Origin: Confluentibacter lentus
Lineage (GTDB): Bacteria; Bacteroidota; Bacteroidia; Flavobacteriales; Flavobacteriaceae
Length of the DNA: 64,000 bases
Direction: 5' to 3'
Assembly: GCF_002806995.1 (NCBI RefSeq)
Contig: NZ_NIHE01000006.1
Location: forward strand, 124,001-188,000
The position numbers were made by a program, and so were the translations under genes. The notes beneath the pieces are model-generated. The model did not search any database and was not told the origin of the DNA. It worked only from the letters and a program-made list of their open reading frames with translations. This document shows positions 45,037 to 52,979 of this stretch, piece after piece. The first letter of the stretch is position 1; every line of letters begins with the position of its first letter.

Positions 45037-45510
45037 TTACCTGTGGTGATAGGGTTCATTCTTTAAAATAGTAAATCCTCGATACAGTTGTTCAATAAAA
45101 AATAAGCGAATCATTTGATGGGAAAATGTCATTTTAGAAAGTGATAGTTTCCCATTTGATTTGTTATAAACATCATCCGAAAATCCATAAGGTCCACCAA
45201 TAACAAACACCAATTGTTTGATGCCAGAATTCATTTGTTTCTGTAAATATTCAGAAAAGGCTAAAGAATCATATTGTTTGCCGTTTTCATCCAAAAGAAC
45301 CAATACATCGGTATTATTTATCTTTTCTAATATAAGTTCCCCTTCTTTTTGTTTTTGCTGACTCTCACTTAAATTCTTAGCGTTTTTTATATCTGGAATA
45401 ATATCCAACTGAAAATTAATATAAAAGGATAAACGTTTAGCATAACCCTCTATTAAAGATTTCAATTCTTTGTCATCTGTTTTCCCAATTGCAAGCAGCT
45501 TAATAGTCAT
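45037..45510 (-). CDS. rlmH: 23S rRNA (pseudouridine1915-N3)-methyltransferase
   Basis: A 157-residue SPOUT methyltransferase that acts on pseudouridine 1915 of helix 69 in assembled 70S ribosomes. The C-terminal knot motifs LVFVIGGPYGFSDDVY and LSLSKMTFSHQMIRLFFIEQLYRG and the ending KNEPYHHR are diagnostic. A TAATTTTG element ends 4 nt before the ATG, so the mRNA may be nearly leaderless. Its neighbour hpf also acts on ribosomes. Confidence 0.96.
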   Translation of the reverse strand: MTIKLLAIGKTDDKELKSLIEGYAKRLSFYINFQLDIIPDIKNAKNLSESQQKQKEGELILEKINNTDVLVLLDENGKQYDSLAFSEYLQKQMNSGIKQLVFVIGGPYGFSDDVYNKSNGKLSLSKMTFSHQMIRLFFIEQLYRGFTILKNEPYHHR

Positions 45511-45514
45511 ATGG

Positions 45515-45522
45515 CAAAATTA
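45515..45522 (-). promoter_or_regulatory. Candidate -7 element of rlmH
   Basis: TAATTTTG followed by C on the minus strand, ending 4 nt before the ATG, the same geometry as in uvrB. Confidence 0.45.
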
Positions 45523-45633
45523 GCATTTACTATTTATGAATAATGGATTTAAATTAAAGAAAAATACAAAATTCATAATTGCAAAATTTCAATTAGCCAA
45601 TCAATTTCTTATTTTAGCGCAAACTTTCTAAAA

Positions 45634-46494
45634 ATGATAACCAAAGAACAATTTGAATACGAAATTGAATTAATAATTTCTAATGCTATACGAGAAGATG
45701 TAGGTGACGGCGATCATAGCTCTTTAGCATGTATTCCTGAAGCTGCAAGAGGAAAAGCGAAACTTTTAGTTAAGGACAAGGGGATTATAGCGGGGGTTAA
45801 CTATGCCAAACGCGTTTTTGCTTATGTGGATAAAACCTTGAAAGTAGATATTATTATTGAAGACGGCTCTGAAGTTACTTATGGCGATGTCGTTTTATAT
45901 GTTGAAGGGTCGCCACAATCTATATTAAAGTGTGAGCGTACCGTTTTAAATGGTATGCAGCGTATGAGTGCTATTGCTACGAAAACTAGAAGGTTTGCCG
46001 ATTTGTTAAAAGGCACTAAAACACGAATTTTAGACACTAGAAAAACAACACCAGGCATCAGAATGCTTGAAAAATGGGCTGTAAAGATTGGTGGGGGCGA
46101 AAATCATAGGTTTGGGTTGTTTGATATGATTATGCTTAAAGACAATCATATAGATTTTGCGGGTGGTATTACAAGGGCTATTGAAATGACAAAGGAATAT
46201 CTTAATGAAACAGGTAAAGATTTAAAAATCATGGTAGAAGCCAGAGACTTAACAGAGGTTAAAGAGATATTACAAAATGATGGTGTTTATAGGATTTTAA
46301 TTGATAATTTTGATTACGAAGACACCAAAAAAGCCGTGAAATTGATTGGTGATAAATGTTTAACAGAATCTTCAGGAAACATTAATGAAGAAACCATTAG
46401 GCATTATGCCGAGTGTGGCGTAAATTATATCTCATGTGGAGCGCTAACACATTCTGTATATAATATGGATTTAAGCTTAAAAGCTATAAAATAA
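45634..46494 (+). CDS. nadC: Nicotinate-nucleotide diphosphorylase (carboxylating)
   Basis: A 286-residue quinolinate phosphoribosyltransferase converting quinolinate and PRPP to nicotinate mononucleotide in NAD synthesis. Motifs are ERTVLNGMQRMSAIATKT, ILDTRKTTPGIRMLEKWAV, GGGENHRFGLFDMIMLKDNHI (PRPP and acid binding) and ESSGNINEETI. A TATTTTAG near-match to the -7 element lies at 45610-45617, 16 nt before the ATG. nadA and nadB are not in the window. Confidence 0.96.
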   Translation: MITKEQFEYEIELIISNAIREDVGDGDHSSLACIPEAARGKAKLLVKDKGIIAGVNYAKRVFAYVDKTLKVDIIIEDGSEVTYGDVVLYVEGSPQSILKCERTVLNGMQRMSAIATKTRRFADLLKGTKTRILDTRKTTPGIRMLEKWAVKIGGGENHRFGLFDMIMLKDNHIDFAGGITRAIEMTKEYLNETGKDLKIMVEARDLTEVKEILQNDGVYRILIDNFDYEDTKKAVKLIGDKCLTESSGNINEETIRHYAECGVNYISCGALTHSVYNMDLSLKAIK

Positions 46495-46551
46495 CTTTTA
46501 AAGATCTAATAGTTTAATGAGTTGTAGAGGTTATAGAACTCTTTATTTTAA

Positions 46552-46559
46552 TAACTTTG
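46552..46559 (+). promoter_or_regulatory. -7 promoter element of the yihY-priA operon
   Basis: TAACTTTG followed by C, 25 nt before the ATG at 46585. Confidence 0.5.
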
Positions 46560-46584
46560 CTTTAAACCCTTATGCAAATTATTA

Positions 46585-47523
46585 ATGACCAAACCACTTG
46601 AGGACAAGTTAGCTAAAATTCCTGTTTTAAATGTATTGGTTCGTTTTTTTAAACGATTTAAATTACCAGGTCTTGAAGGATTGTCTTTTTATGATTTATT
46701 GGAATTATATGTCACTGGTATTGTAAAAGGAGCTTTAACAACCAGAGCAAGTGCTATTGCTTTTAGCTTTTTTATGGCACTGTTTCCTTTCTTGTTGTTT
46801 ATTCTTATAATTATACCCTATGTGCCCATCGATGATTTTAAAATCGATTTTTTAAAATTTTTAGAATCGTATTTACCGGCTAGTACTTCAGATTTTTTCT
46901 TTGAAAACATTTTTGAAAACATAGACCAATCGCAAAGGGGTGGATTGCTGTCTTCTGTTTTTATTTTATCTATTGCTTTAATGGCAAACGGCGTGAGTGC
47001 CTTGTTTTCTGGTTTTGAAAATTCATATCACAGTCATATTTCAAGAAATATATTCCGACAATATTTATATGCTTTGAGTATTGCCTTGATATTGTCATTT
47101 TTGTTCATTATAATGATCGTGTTCTTGGGGTATTTTCAAATTTATGTCGTTGAAAAATTATTATTAAGCATTAATGATGGTTACGACGAAAAGGCTCAAT
47201 TAGTATTTTGGACCAATGCGGTAAAATATGTATTTTCAATTATCATGGTTTATTTAGCTACTGCAACATTGTATTATTTTGGAACCAGAGAAGGGAAAGA
47301 TTCTAAATTCTTTTCCGTAGGCGCACTTTTTACAACAATTCTTGTGGCGCTTTTATCGTTTTTATTTGGTGTTTACATTGACAACTTCAGTAATTATAAT
47401 AAACTATATGGTTCTATTGGAGCGCTTTTAATTTTAATGTTTTACCTATGGCTCAATGCGAATGTCTTGCTTTTGGGCTACGAATTAAATGTGTCTTTAA
47501 ACCGACTTAGAAAAAGGAAATAG
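46585..47523 (+). CDS. YihY/virulence factor BrkB family membrane protein
   Basis: A 312-residue protein with about six membrane segments after a short cytosolic N-terminus. The family motifs are ASAIAFSFFMALFPFLLFIL, the loop SVFILSIALMANGVSALFSGFENSY and the C-terminal GSIGALLILMFYLWLNANVLLLGYELN. The family was once annotated as RNase BN by mistake; its role in the membrane is unknown. The priA start is 2 nt after its stop, so the two are one transcription unit. Confidence 0.88.
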   Translation: MTKPLEDKLAKIPVLNVLVRFFKRFKLPGLEGLSFYDLLELYVTGIVKGALTTRASAIAFSFFMALFPFLLFILIIIPYVPIDDFKIDFLKFLESYLPASTSDFFFENIFENIDQSQRGGLLSSVFILSIALMANGVSALFSGFENSYHSHISRNIFRQYLYALSIALILSFLFIIMIVFLGYFQIYVVEKLLLSINDGYDEKAQLVFWTNAVKYVFSIIMVYLATATLYYFGTREGKDSKFFSVGALFTTILVALLSFLFGVYIDNFSNYNKLYGSIGALLILMFYLWLNANVLLLGYELNVSLNRLRKRK

Positions 47524-47525
47524 CC

Positions 47526-49979
47526 ATGCCACATTTTATTGATGTTATCATTCCTATTCCACTTCAAAAACTGTTTACTTACAGTATTACAAAAGCGGAA
47601 GCAGACTTTTTGAAAATAGGTATGCGCGTGTCCGTTCCTTTTGGTAAGTCAAAAATTTACACAGGGATTGTTTACAATATACATAACGATGCACCAACTG
47701 CTTATGAGGCGAAAGAGATTCACCAAATTTTGGATGATTCACCCATTGTCAATCAAAAGCAGTTGCAATTATGGCATTGGATTGCCGATTATTATATGTG
47801 TACGTTGGGCGATGTGATGAGAGCGGCTTTGCCAAATGCTTTTATTTTAGAAAGCGAAACCATCATTAGTAAAAATAATATCAAAGAAATTGATGAATCT
47901 ACTTTAAAAGATGATGAATTTCTGGTTTATGAAGCTTTACACCATCAATCTTCATTAAAAATCCATGATCTCGTTGATATTCTTGACAAGAAGAATGTTT
48001 TGCCTGTTATCAATGGATTGTTGGAAAAAAACGCCATTCAGTTAGATGAAGAGGTTTATGAAAAGTATATTCCTAAGTTGGTGCGTTATGTGAAGTTGCA
48101 TACAAATTTCTCTTCGGAAGCAACACTTCATAAATTATTGGATGATTTGAATAATGCACCGAAACAGCGTCAAGTCATTATGACCTTCTTTTCTATTTCG
48201 GCTAAAACGAAAAAACCAGTAAAAGTATCCGATTTATCTAAGGAAAGTGATGCGTCTCCAGTCATTATAAAATCGTTAATAGATAAGGGTATTTTAGAAG
48301 AATACTATATTCAAATGGATAGAATCCAATATTCTGGTGATGCCAACGAAGATTCAAAAAACTTAAACGATTATCAAACCATTGCATTAAAAGAAATTAA
48401 AGAATCTTTTGCAACTCATAATATTACCTTGCTTCATGGTGTCACGTCTTCCGGAAAAACAGAAGTGTATGTGAAGCTTATTGAAGAAGCCTTGCAAAAA
48501 GGCAAACAAGTTTTATATTTATTACCAGAAATTGCTTTAACTACGCAATTAATTACCCGTTTACAGAATTATTTTGGCGAACAGGTGTCTGTTTTCCATT
48601 CAAGATATTCCGCCCACGAACGTGTTGAGGTTTGGAACAATGTTTTGAAAAATGCCGCGCAAGCGCAAATCGTTCTCGGAGCGCGTTCTTCCATATTTTT
48701 GCCATTTAATAATTTAGGATTGATTATAGTGGACGAAGAGCACGAGCAATCCTTCAAACAATTTGATCCGGCACCACGTTATCATGCACGCGATACGGCT
48801 GTAGTTTTGGCAAATATCCATCGAGCTAAAACATTATTGGGTTCCGCCACGCCAAGTCTGGAAAGTTATTATAATGCCCAACAAAATAAGTATGGTTTGG
48901 TTGAAATCAACCAACGCTATAATAACGTGTTAATGCCAGATATTGAATTGGTAGATATTAAGGATAAGCACAAGCGTAAATTGATGAAAGGACATTTTAG
49001 CGACCGACTCATTGAAGAAATGGCCGATGCTTTAAAGAATGGGCAACAAATCATATTATTTCAAAATCGGCGCGGGTTTTCGCCCATTGTGGAATGCAAT
49101 ACCTGCGGCCATGCACCTCAATGTTCGAATTGCGATGTAAGTTTAACCTATCATCAATATAGAGACCAATTGCGCTGCCATTATTGTGGTTATATGACGC
49201 CGATGATGAAAACGTGTATGTCTTGCGGTAGTCCAGATTTGGATAGTAAAGGTTTTGGAACCGAACAAATTGAAGAAGAAGTAAAAGCCTTGTTTCCAGA
49301 TTATAAAGTCGCCCGCATGGATTTAGATACCACCCGTGGTAAATATGGCTACGAAAAAATAATAACGGCTTTTGAACAATTGGAAGTTGATATTTTGGTC
49401 GGTACACAAATGCTTACTAAAGGTTTGGATTTTAGGAATGTTAAGTTGGTTGCCGTTATGAACGCGGATAATTTATTGAACTTTCCCGATTTTAGGGCGC
49501 ACGAACGTAGTTTTCAATTGATGATGCAAGTATCGGGTAGGGCTGGGCGCACCGAGGTTAGGGGCAAAGTATTGATTCAAACGTATAATCCGTACCATGC
49601 TATTTTACAACAAGTTTCCAATAATGATTATTTGGGTATGTTTAATGAGCAAATGAACGAACGGCACAATTTTAAATATCCACCCGTTTATAAGCAAATT
49701 AAAATCACATTAAAGCATAAAGATTACACAAAAGTAGATTCCGCAGGCATTTGGTTGGCAAAATCATTGAGGCAGGTTTTCGGTGATTATGTTCTCGGAC
49801 CCGAATCGCCACCTATATCCCGTATAAGAAATCAGTTTTACAAAAACATTTTAGTGAAAATTCCAAAAAAGCAATCCTTATCAAAAACAAAAGAAGCCGT
49901 TATTAAGATTAATAACAGCTTCTTAAGTATTAAAGATTTTCGGTCAGTTAAGTTGATTTTAAATGTTGATAACTTTTAA
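47526..49979 (+). CDS. priA: Primosomal protein N' (replication restart helicase PriA)
   Basis: An 817-residue 3'-5' helicase that reloads the replisome on stalled forks. The N-terminal 3'-DNA-binding domain (FIDVIIPIPLQKLFTYSI) is followed by a helicase core with Walker A GVTSSGKTE and the DEEH box IIVDEEHEQ, a zinc-binding Cys cluster (CNTCGHAPQCSNCDVSLTYH, then CHYCG and CMSCG) and motif VI (QVSGRAGR). It begins 2 nt after yihY and ends before a two-hairpin intergenic element. Confidence 0.97.
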   Translation: MPHFIDVIIPIPLQKLFTYSITKAEADFLKIGMRVSVPFGKSKIYTGIVYNIHNDAPTAYEAKEIHQILDDSPIVNQKQLQLWHWIADYYMCTLGDVMRAALPNAFILESETIISKNNIKEIDESTLKDDEFLVYEALHHQSSLKIHDLVDILDKKNVLPVINGLLEKNAIQLDEEVYEKYIPKLVRYVKLHTNFSSEATLHKLLDDLNNAPKQRQVIMTFFSISAKTKKPVKVSDLSKESDASPVIIKSLIDKGILEEYYIQMDRIQYSGDANEDSKNLNDYQTIALKEIKESFATHNITLLHGVTSSGKTEVYVKLIEEALQKGKQVLYLLPEIALTTQLITRLQNYFGEQVSVFHSRYSAHERVEVWNNVLKNAAQAQIVLGARSSIFLPFNNLGLIIVDEEHEQSFKQFDPAPRYHARDTAVVLANIHRAKTLLGSATPSLESYYNAQQNKYGLVEINQRYNNVLMPDIELVDIKDKHKRKLMKGHFSDRLIEEMADALKNGQQIILFQNRRGFSPIVECNTCGHAPQCSNCDVSLTYHQYRDQLRCHYCGYMTPMMKTCMSCGSPDLDSKGFGTEQIEEEVKALFPDYKVARMDLDTTRGKYGYEKIITAFEQLEVDILVGTQMLTKGLDFRNVKLVAVMNADNLLNFPDFRAHERSFQLMMQVSGRAGRTEVRGKVLIQTYNPYHAILQQVSNNDYLGMFNEQMNERHNFKYPPVYKQIKITLKHKDYTKVDSAGIWLAKSLRQVFGDYVLGPESPPISRIRNQFYKNILVKIPKKQSLSKTKEAVIKINNSFLSIKDFRSVKLILNVDNF

Positions 49980-49994
49980 CGACATTTCAATTAT

Positions 49995-50070
49995 GTCATT
50001 CTGAATTCATTTCAGAATCCCAATATTTTATTAATAATGTTATGAGAAACTGAAATAAGTTCAGTTTGAC
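49995..50070. repeat. Two-hairpin REP-like palindromic element
   Basis: The left arm is GTCATTCTGAATTCATTTCAGAATC (49995-50019, key stem TTCTGAA/TTCAGAA) and the right arm spans 50043-50070 (stem AACTGAA/TTCAGTT). The reverse complement of the right arm matches the left arm at about 20 of 27 positions, and the differences compensate within each stem. It lies between the convergent priA and LytTR genes, where it can also act as a bidirectional terminator. Confidence 0.65.
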
Positions 50071-50082
50071 CCAAACATTACA

Positions 50083-50778
50083 TTAAATATTATTCAAAGC
50101 ATCAACAAGTTGTGTCTTTTTATTTCTACTTAAAGGAATTTCGTAAGCGCCCACTTCAACATTTTTACTGTTGAATCTATCAATCTTATCCAGATTAACA
50201 ATATAAGATTTGTGGATTCTTAAAAACTTACCTTCAGGCAATTCAGATTCAAAAGATTTCATGGTCGATAATACCACAAGGCTGCTGTCTTCAGTTACCA
50301 ATTTCACATAATCGCCAAGAGCTTCAATCCACTTAATGTCTTTAATATAGACCTTACGTTTTTTAAGATTGCTTTTTACAAAGATGTGTTCACCTTCCTC
50401 TTCGTTAAAGTCCTGAATTAATTTGTGTTGCTCTAAAGCTTTCTCAACAGCAACATTAAAACGTTCTCTAGTGATAGGTTTGTGTAAGTAATCGGTAGCG
50501 TCATAGTTAAATGCTTTAAAAGCATATTCTGTTTTACCGGTTACAAAAATAATTTGGGGTTTGTTGTTCAATACGTCTAAAAGTTCAAATCCATTCAATA
50601 CTGGCATTTCAATATCCAGAAAAATTAAATCAACTTGATGCGTATTTAGACCATTTTTAGTCTCTAGCGCGCTACTGTACTCTGCTATTAAGTTGAGATT
50701 GGGGTGATTCTCTACTAGCTTAACAATTGAGAGCCTTTGTATCGCTGAGTCGTCTACTACTACACAGTTTAAAGTCAT
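50083..50778 (-). CDS. LytTR-type response regulator
   Basis: A 231-residue two-component response regulator. The receiver domain (residues 1-115) has the acidic pair VVDDSA, the phospho-acceptor DLIFLDIEMPVL and the conserved Lys in YLHKPI. Residues 130-231 form a LytTR DNA-binding domain (FVKSNLKKRKVYIKDIKWIE, LPEGKFLRIHKSYIVNLDKI). No histidine kinase gene is adjacent, so the partner is encoded elsewhere. LytTR regulators in Bacteroidota often act on envelope, motility or nutrient genes; no target can be proposed here. It lies divergent from the ribosomal protein operon. Confidence 0.94.
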   Translation of the reverse strand: MTLNCVVVDDSAIQRLSIVKLVENHPNLNLIAEYSSALETKNGLNTHQVDLIFLDIEMPVLNGFELLDVLNNKPQIIFVTGKTEYAFKAFNYDATDYLHKPITRERFNVAVEKALEQHKLIQDFNEEEGEHIFVKSNLKKRKVYIKDIKWIEALGDYVKLVTEDSSLVVLSTMKSFESELPEGKFLRIHKSYIVNLDKIDRFNSKNVEVGAYEIPLSRNKKTQLVDALNNI

Positions 50779-50936
50779 AACATTATGATATTTCGGTTAA
50801 GATATCGACAATAGTACAAAAAATTCGGCTAAAAACCAAAAAACATCGTTAAACTGTTTAATTTAACATTATTTTAACATTTAATTCCCGTATCAAATAT
50901 ACTATTATTTTTGTTGTTTTATATTAAGATAATAAC

Positions 50937-50944
50937 TATTTTTG
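50937..50944 (+). promoter_or_regulatory. -7 promoter element of the rpsF operon
   Basis: TATTTTTG followed by C, with a TTG at 50914-50916 giving a 20-nt spacer, close to the Bacteroidota TTG-N19-TAnnTTTG consensus. It lies 31 nt before the rpsF ATG. A second TATTTTTG at 50906-50913 may be an alternative. Confidence 0.65.
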
Positions 50945-50975
50945 CACCCATTTATTAACAATAAATAGAATTTAT

Positions 50976-51314
50976 ATGAATCATTATGAAACTGTTTTCA
51001 TCTTAAATCCCGTTTTATCTGAAGACCAGATAAAGGAAACAGTACAGAAATACGAAGATTTTCTTGTTTCTAACGGCGCTAAGATGGTATCAAAAGAAGA
51101 TTGGGGGCTTAAAAAATTAGCGTACCCAATTCAAAACAAAAAAAGTGGTTTTTATCACTTATTTGAGTACACTGTTGCCGGTGAGGTAATTGGTCAATTA
51201 GAAGTAGAGTTTAGACGTGACGAGCGTTTTATGCGTTATTTAACTGTAGCGTTAGATAAACATGCTATTTCTTGGGCAGAGAGAAGGCGAGATAAACTTA
51301 AACAAAAAGCTTAA
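50976..51314 (+). CDS. rpsF: 30S ribosomal protein S6
   Basis: A 112-residue S6, which binds the central domain of 16S rRNA together with S18. [40 protein letters not shown] and [14 protein letters not shown] are typical of the family. It is the first gene of the operon rpsF-rpsR-rplI (2- and 12-nt gaps). There is no ssb or priB between the genes. Confidence 0.97.
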   Translation: MNHYETVFILNPVLSEDQIKETVQKYEDFLVSNGAKMVSKEDWGLKKLAYPIQNKKSGFYHLFEYTVAGEVIGQLEVEFRRDERFMRYLTVALDKHAISWAERRRDKLKQKA

Positions 51315-51316
51315 TT

Positions 51317-51616
51317 ATGTCAACATCAATAGAACAACAATCTAAAGGTAAAAAAGACGGAGAAATTAGATATCTAACCCCGTTGAACATTGAAACCAAC
51401 AAAACTAAAAAGTATTGTCGTTTCAAAAAATCTGGTATTAAATACATAGATTATAAAGACCCAGATTTCTTATTGAAATTTGTAAATGAGCAAGGTAAAA
51501 TTTTACCAAGACGTTTAACAGGAACTTCGTTAAAGTTTCAAAGAAAAGTATCTGTTGCCGTAAAAAGAGCACGTCACTTAGCTTTGATGCCTTATGTAGC
51601 GGATTTATTAAAATAA
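51317..51616 (+). CDS. rpsR: 30S ribosomal protein S18
   Basis: A 99-residue S18. The family core ([20 protein letters not shown], then [31 protein letters not shown], given by key residues RRLTGT, Q and [10 protein letters not shown]) is complete. The N-terminal ~25 residues are a flexible extension. It starts 2 nt after rpsF and is followed 12 nt later by rplI. Confidence 0.97.
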   Translation: MSTSIEQQSKGKKDGEIRYLTPLNIETNKTKKYCRFKKSGIKYIDYKDPDFLLKFVNEQGKILPRRLTGTSLKFQRKVSVAVKRARHLALMPYVADLLK

Positions 51617-51628
51617 AATAGCATAACT

Positions 51629-52075
51629 ATGGAACTTATATTAAAACAAGACGTTGAAAATTTAGGATTTAAAGACGATGTTGTAACAGTTAAGAACGGT
51701 TATGGTAGAAACTTTTTAATTCCTCAAGGACAAGCTGTTATGGCTACAGCTTCTGCTAAAAAAGTATTGGCAGAAAACCTTAAGCAAAGAGCTTATAAAG
51801 AAAAGAAAATTATTGATGAAGCAACTAAAATTGCTGATGCTTTAAAAGCATTAGAAATTAAAATAGCTGCTAAAGTTGGTTCAGGAGACAAATTATTTGG
51901 ATCTGTTGGAAACATCGATTTAGCTGAAGCTTTAGAAAAAGAAGGTCATTCAATTGATAAAAAATTCATCACGGTTGCAACCATTAAACGTACAGGTAAA
52001 TACAATGCCGTCATACGTTTGCACAGAGCGGTAACTGTAGATCTACCTTTCGAGGTTGTTGCACAAGCAAACTAA
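51629..52075 (+). CDS. rplI: 50S ribosomal protein L9
   Basis: A 148-residue L9 with the N-terminal RNA-binding domain (MELILKQDVENLGFKDDVVT, GYGRNFLIPQGQA), the long connecting helix and the C-terminal domain (GSGDKLFGSVGNIDLAEAL). L9 helps keep the translational reading frame. It ends the operon and is followed by a terminator. Confidence 0.97.
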   Translation: MELILKQDVENLGFKDDVVTVKNGYGRNFLIPQGQAVMATASAKKVLAENLKQRAYKEKKIIDEATKIADALKALEIKIAAKVGSGDKLFGSVGNIDLAEALEKEGHSIDKKFITVATIKRTGKYNAVIRLHRAVTVDLPFEVVAQAN

Positions 52076-52093
52076 TTTTTTATAACATATTTT

Positions 52094-52123
52094 AAAAGCC
52101 TCAACTGTGTTGGGGCTTTTTTT
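52094..52123 (+). terminator. Terminator of the rpsF-rpsR-rplI operon
   Basis: Stem AAAAGCCTCAAC (52094-52105) and GTTGGGGCTTTT (52109-52120) with one T-G wobble and a 3-nt loop, then a T tract. Confidence 0.88.
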
Positions 52124-52128
52124 ATGAG

Positions 52129-52148
52129 ATTTCCGCCTTCGCGGAAAT
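52129..52148. repeat. Palindrome ATTTCCGC-CTTC-GCGGAAAT
   Basis: A perfect 8-bp inverted repeat with loop CTTC, directly after the L9 terminator. Its last bases overlap an ATG at 52147 that is in frame with the DUF6495 gene. Confidence 0.7.
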
Positions 52149-52164
52149 GAAAAATCGATTTTTG

Positions 52165-52632
52165 ATGAAGTACACAAGACTTACTAAGGAACAATTTGAG
52201 GAACTACACCAAGAGTTCATTAATTTTTTGGCAACGCAATCTGTCACCGCTGATGAATGGAAGAATTTAAAGGAAAACCGACCAGAATTAGCCGAAATGG
52301 AACTGGATGTTTTTAGCGATTTAATTTGGGAAGGCGCTTTAAATGCTGCTAAATATTTAGAGCACATATCGCCAAACCAAATGCATTTATTCAGTTTGAA
52401 TGATGAAAATATGCATCTTATTGGCATAAAGGTGAAGAATGATAAAGACATTACCGCCACCGAAGGCTATAATTGGCTGCGGGAGAATTTGATGCATGAC
52501 GATGTGGAGTTTTTGCAAGCTAAAAAAGAGTATAGCGATGATAAAAACCTGGATAAATTTAAACTCATCCAACAAGGTGCGGTGATTACCAAAGGCGACT
52601 TGTTTAGGTATTTTGATAAGTTGATAAATTAA
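52165..52632 (+). CDS. DUF6495 family protein
   Basis: A 155-residue acidic soluble protein. The pattern MKYTRLTKEQFEELHQEFIN, ADEWKNLKENRPELAEMELD, FSDLIWEGALN and the C-terminal FKLIQQGAVITKGDLFRYF matches DUF6495, a flavobacterial family of unknown function. I prefer ATG 52165 because it starts with the family's conserved MKYTRLTKEQ. The in-frame ATG at 52147 would be inside the palindrome and add six extra residues. The gene is bounded on both sides by palindromic intergenic elements. Confidence 0.85.
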   Translation: MKYTRLTKEQFEELHQEFINFLATQSVTADEWKNLKENRPELAEMELDVFSDLIWEGALNAAKYLEHISPNQMHLFSLNDENMHLIGIKVKNDKDITATEGYNWLRENLMHDDVEFLQAKKEYSDDKNLDKFKLIQQGAVITKGDLFRYFDKLIN

Positions 52633-52979
52633 TCGTCATTGCAGGAGGAACGACTGAAGCAATCTGTGAAATCCTAGTTACCCATAAAGAGATTGCTTCG
52701 TGCCTCGCAAAGACGGTAATTTAGCAACTATATTACCATAATTCCGTTTCAATTTAAAAGATTACTTCGCTTTTTTTAATTAAAAAGCTCGCAATGACGT
52801 TTTCATTATTATTTTTGTCACACTGAGCGCAGTCGATGTGCGTTTTGTCATTCCTGTGCAAGCAGGAATCCATTTAAACTAATATTTTTGTTTCCTCACC
52901 ATACAATAACATCAGTAATAGTATGATGCGGACTGACTTTATAACTAAAAAAGATACCTGCTTTCGCAGGTAGTTAAAT
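52633..52979. repeat. 347-bp mosaic of REP-like palindromic elements upstream of hisS
   Basis: No ORF of note. Recognisable units: GTCATTGCAGGAGGAACGAC with GATTGCTTCGTGCCTCGCAA (inverted ends, 52635-52714); a variant right end split by an AT palindrome (52770-52799, ending GCTCGCAATGACG); a TGTCACACTGAGCGCAGTCG unit (about 52816-52842); a GTCATTCCTG...CAGGAAT hairpin (52847-52871); and TACCTGC-TTTC-GCAGGTA (52955-52972), 7 nt before the hisS ATG. Units of this kind are common dispersed repeats in flavobacterial genomes by general experience. Confidence 0.65.
52955..52972. repeat. Palindrome TACCTGC-TTTC-GCAGGTA in the hisS leader
   Basis: A perfect 7-bp stem with a TTTC loop, ending 7 nt before the hisS ATG. 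It would lie over the ribosome-binding region in the mRNA. Confidence 0.7.

Noticed and set aside
46500-46560. GAGTT...AACTC hairpin after nadC as a terminator
   Set aside because: Only five base pairs with a long loop; not convincing.
52147-52149. ATG at 52147 as the start of the DUF6495 gene
   Set aside because: It lies at the edge of a palindromic repeat, and the family's conserved N-terminus begins at the next in-frame ATG, 52165.
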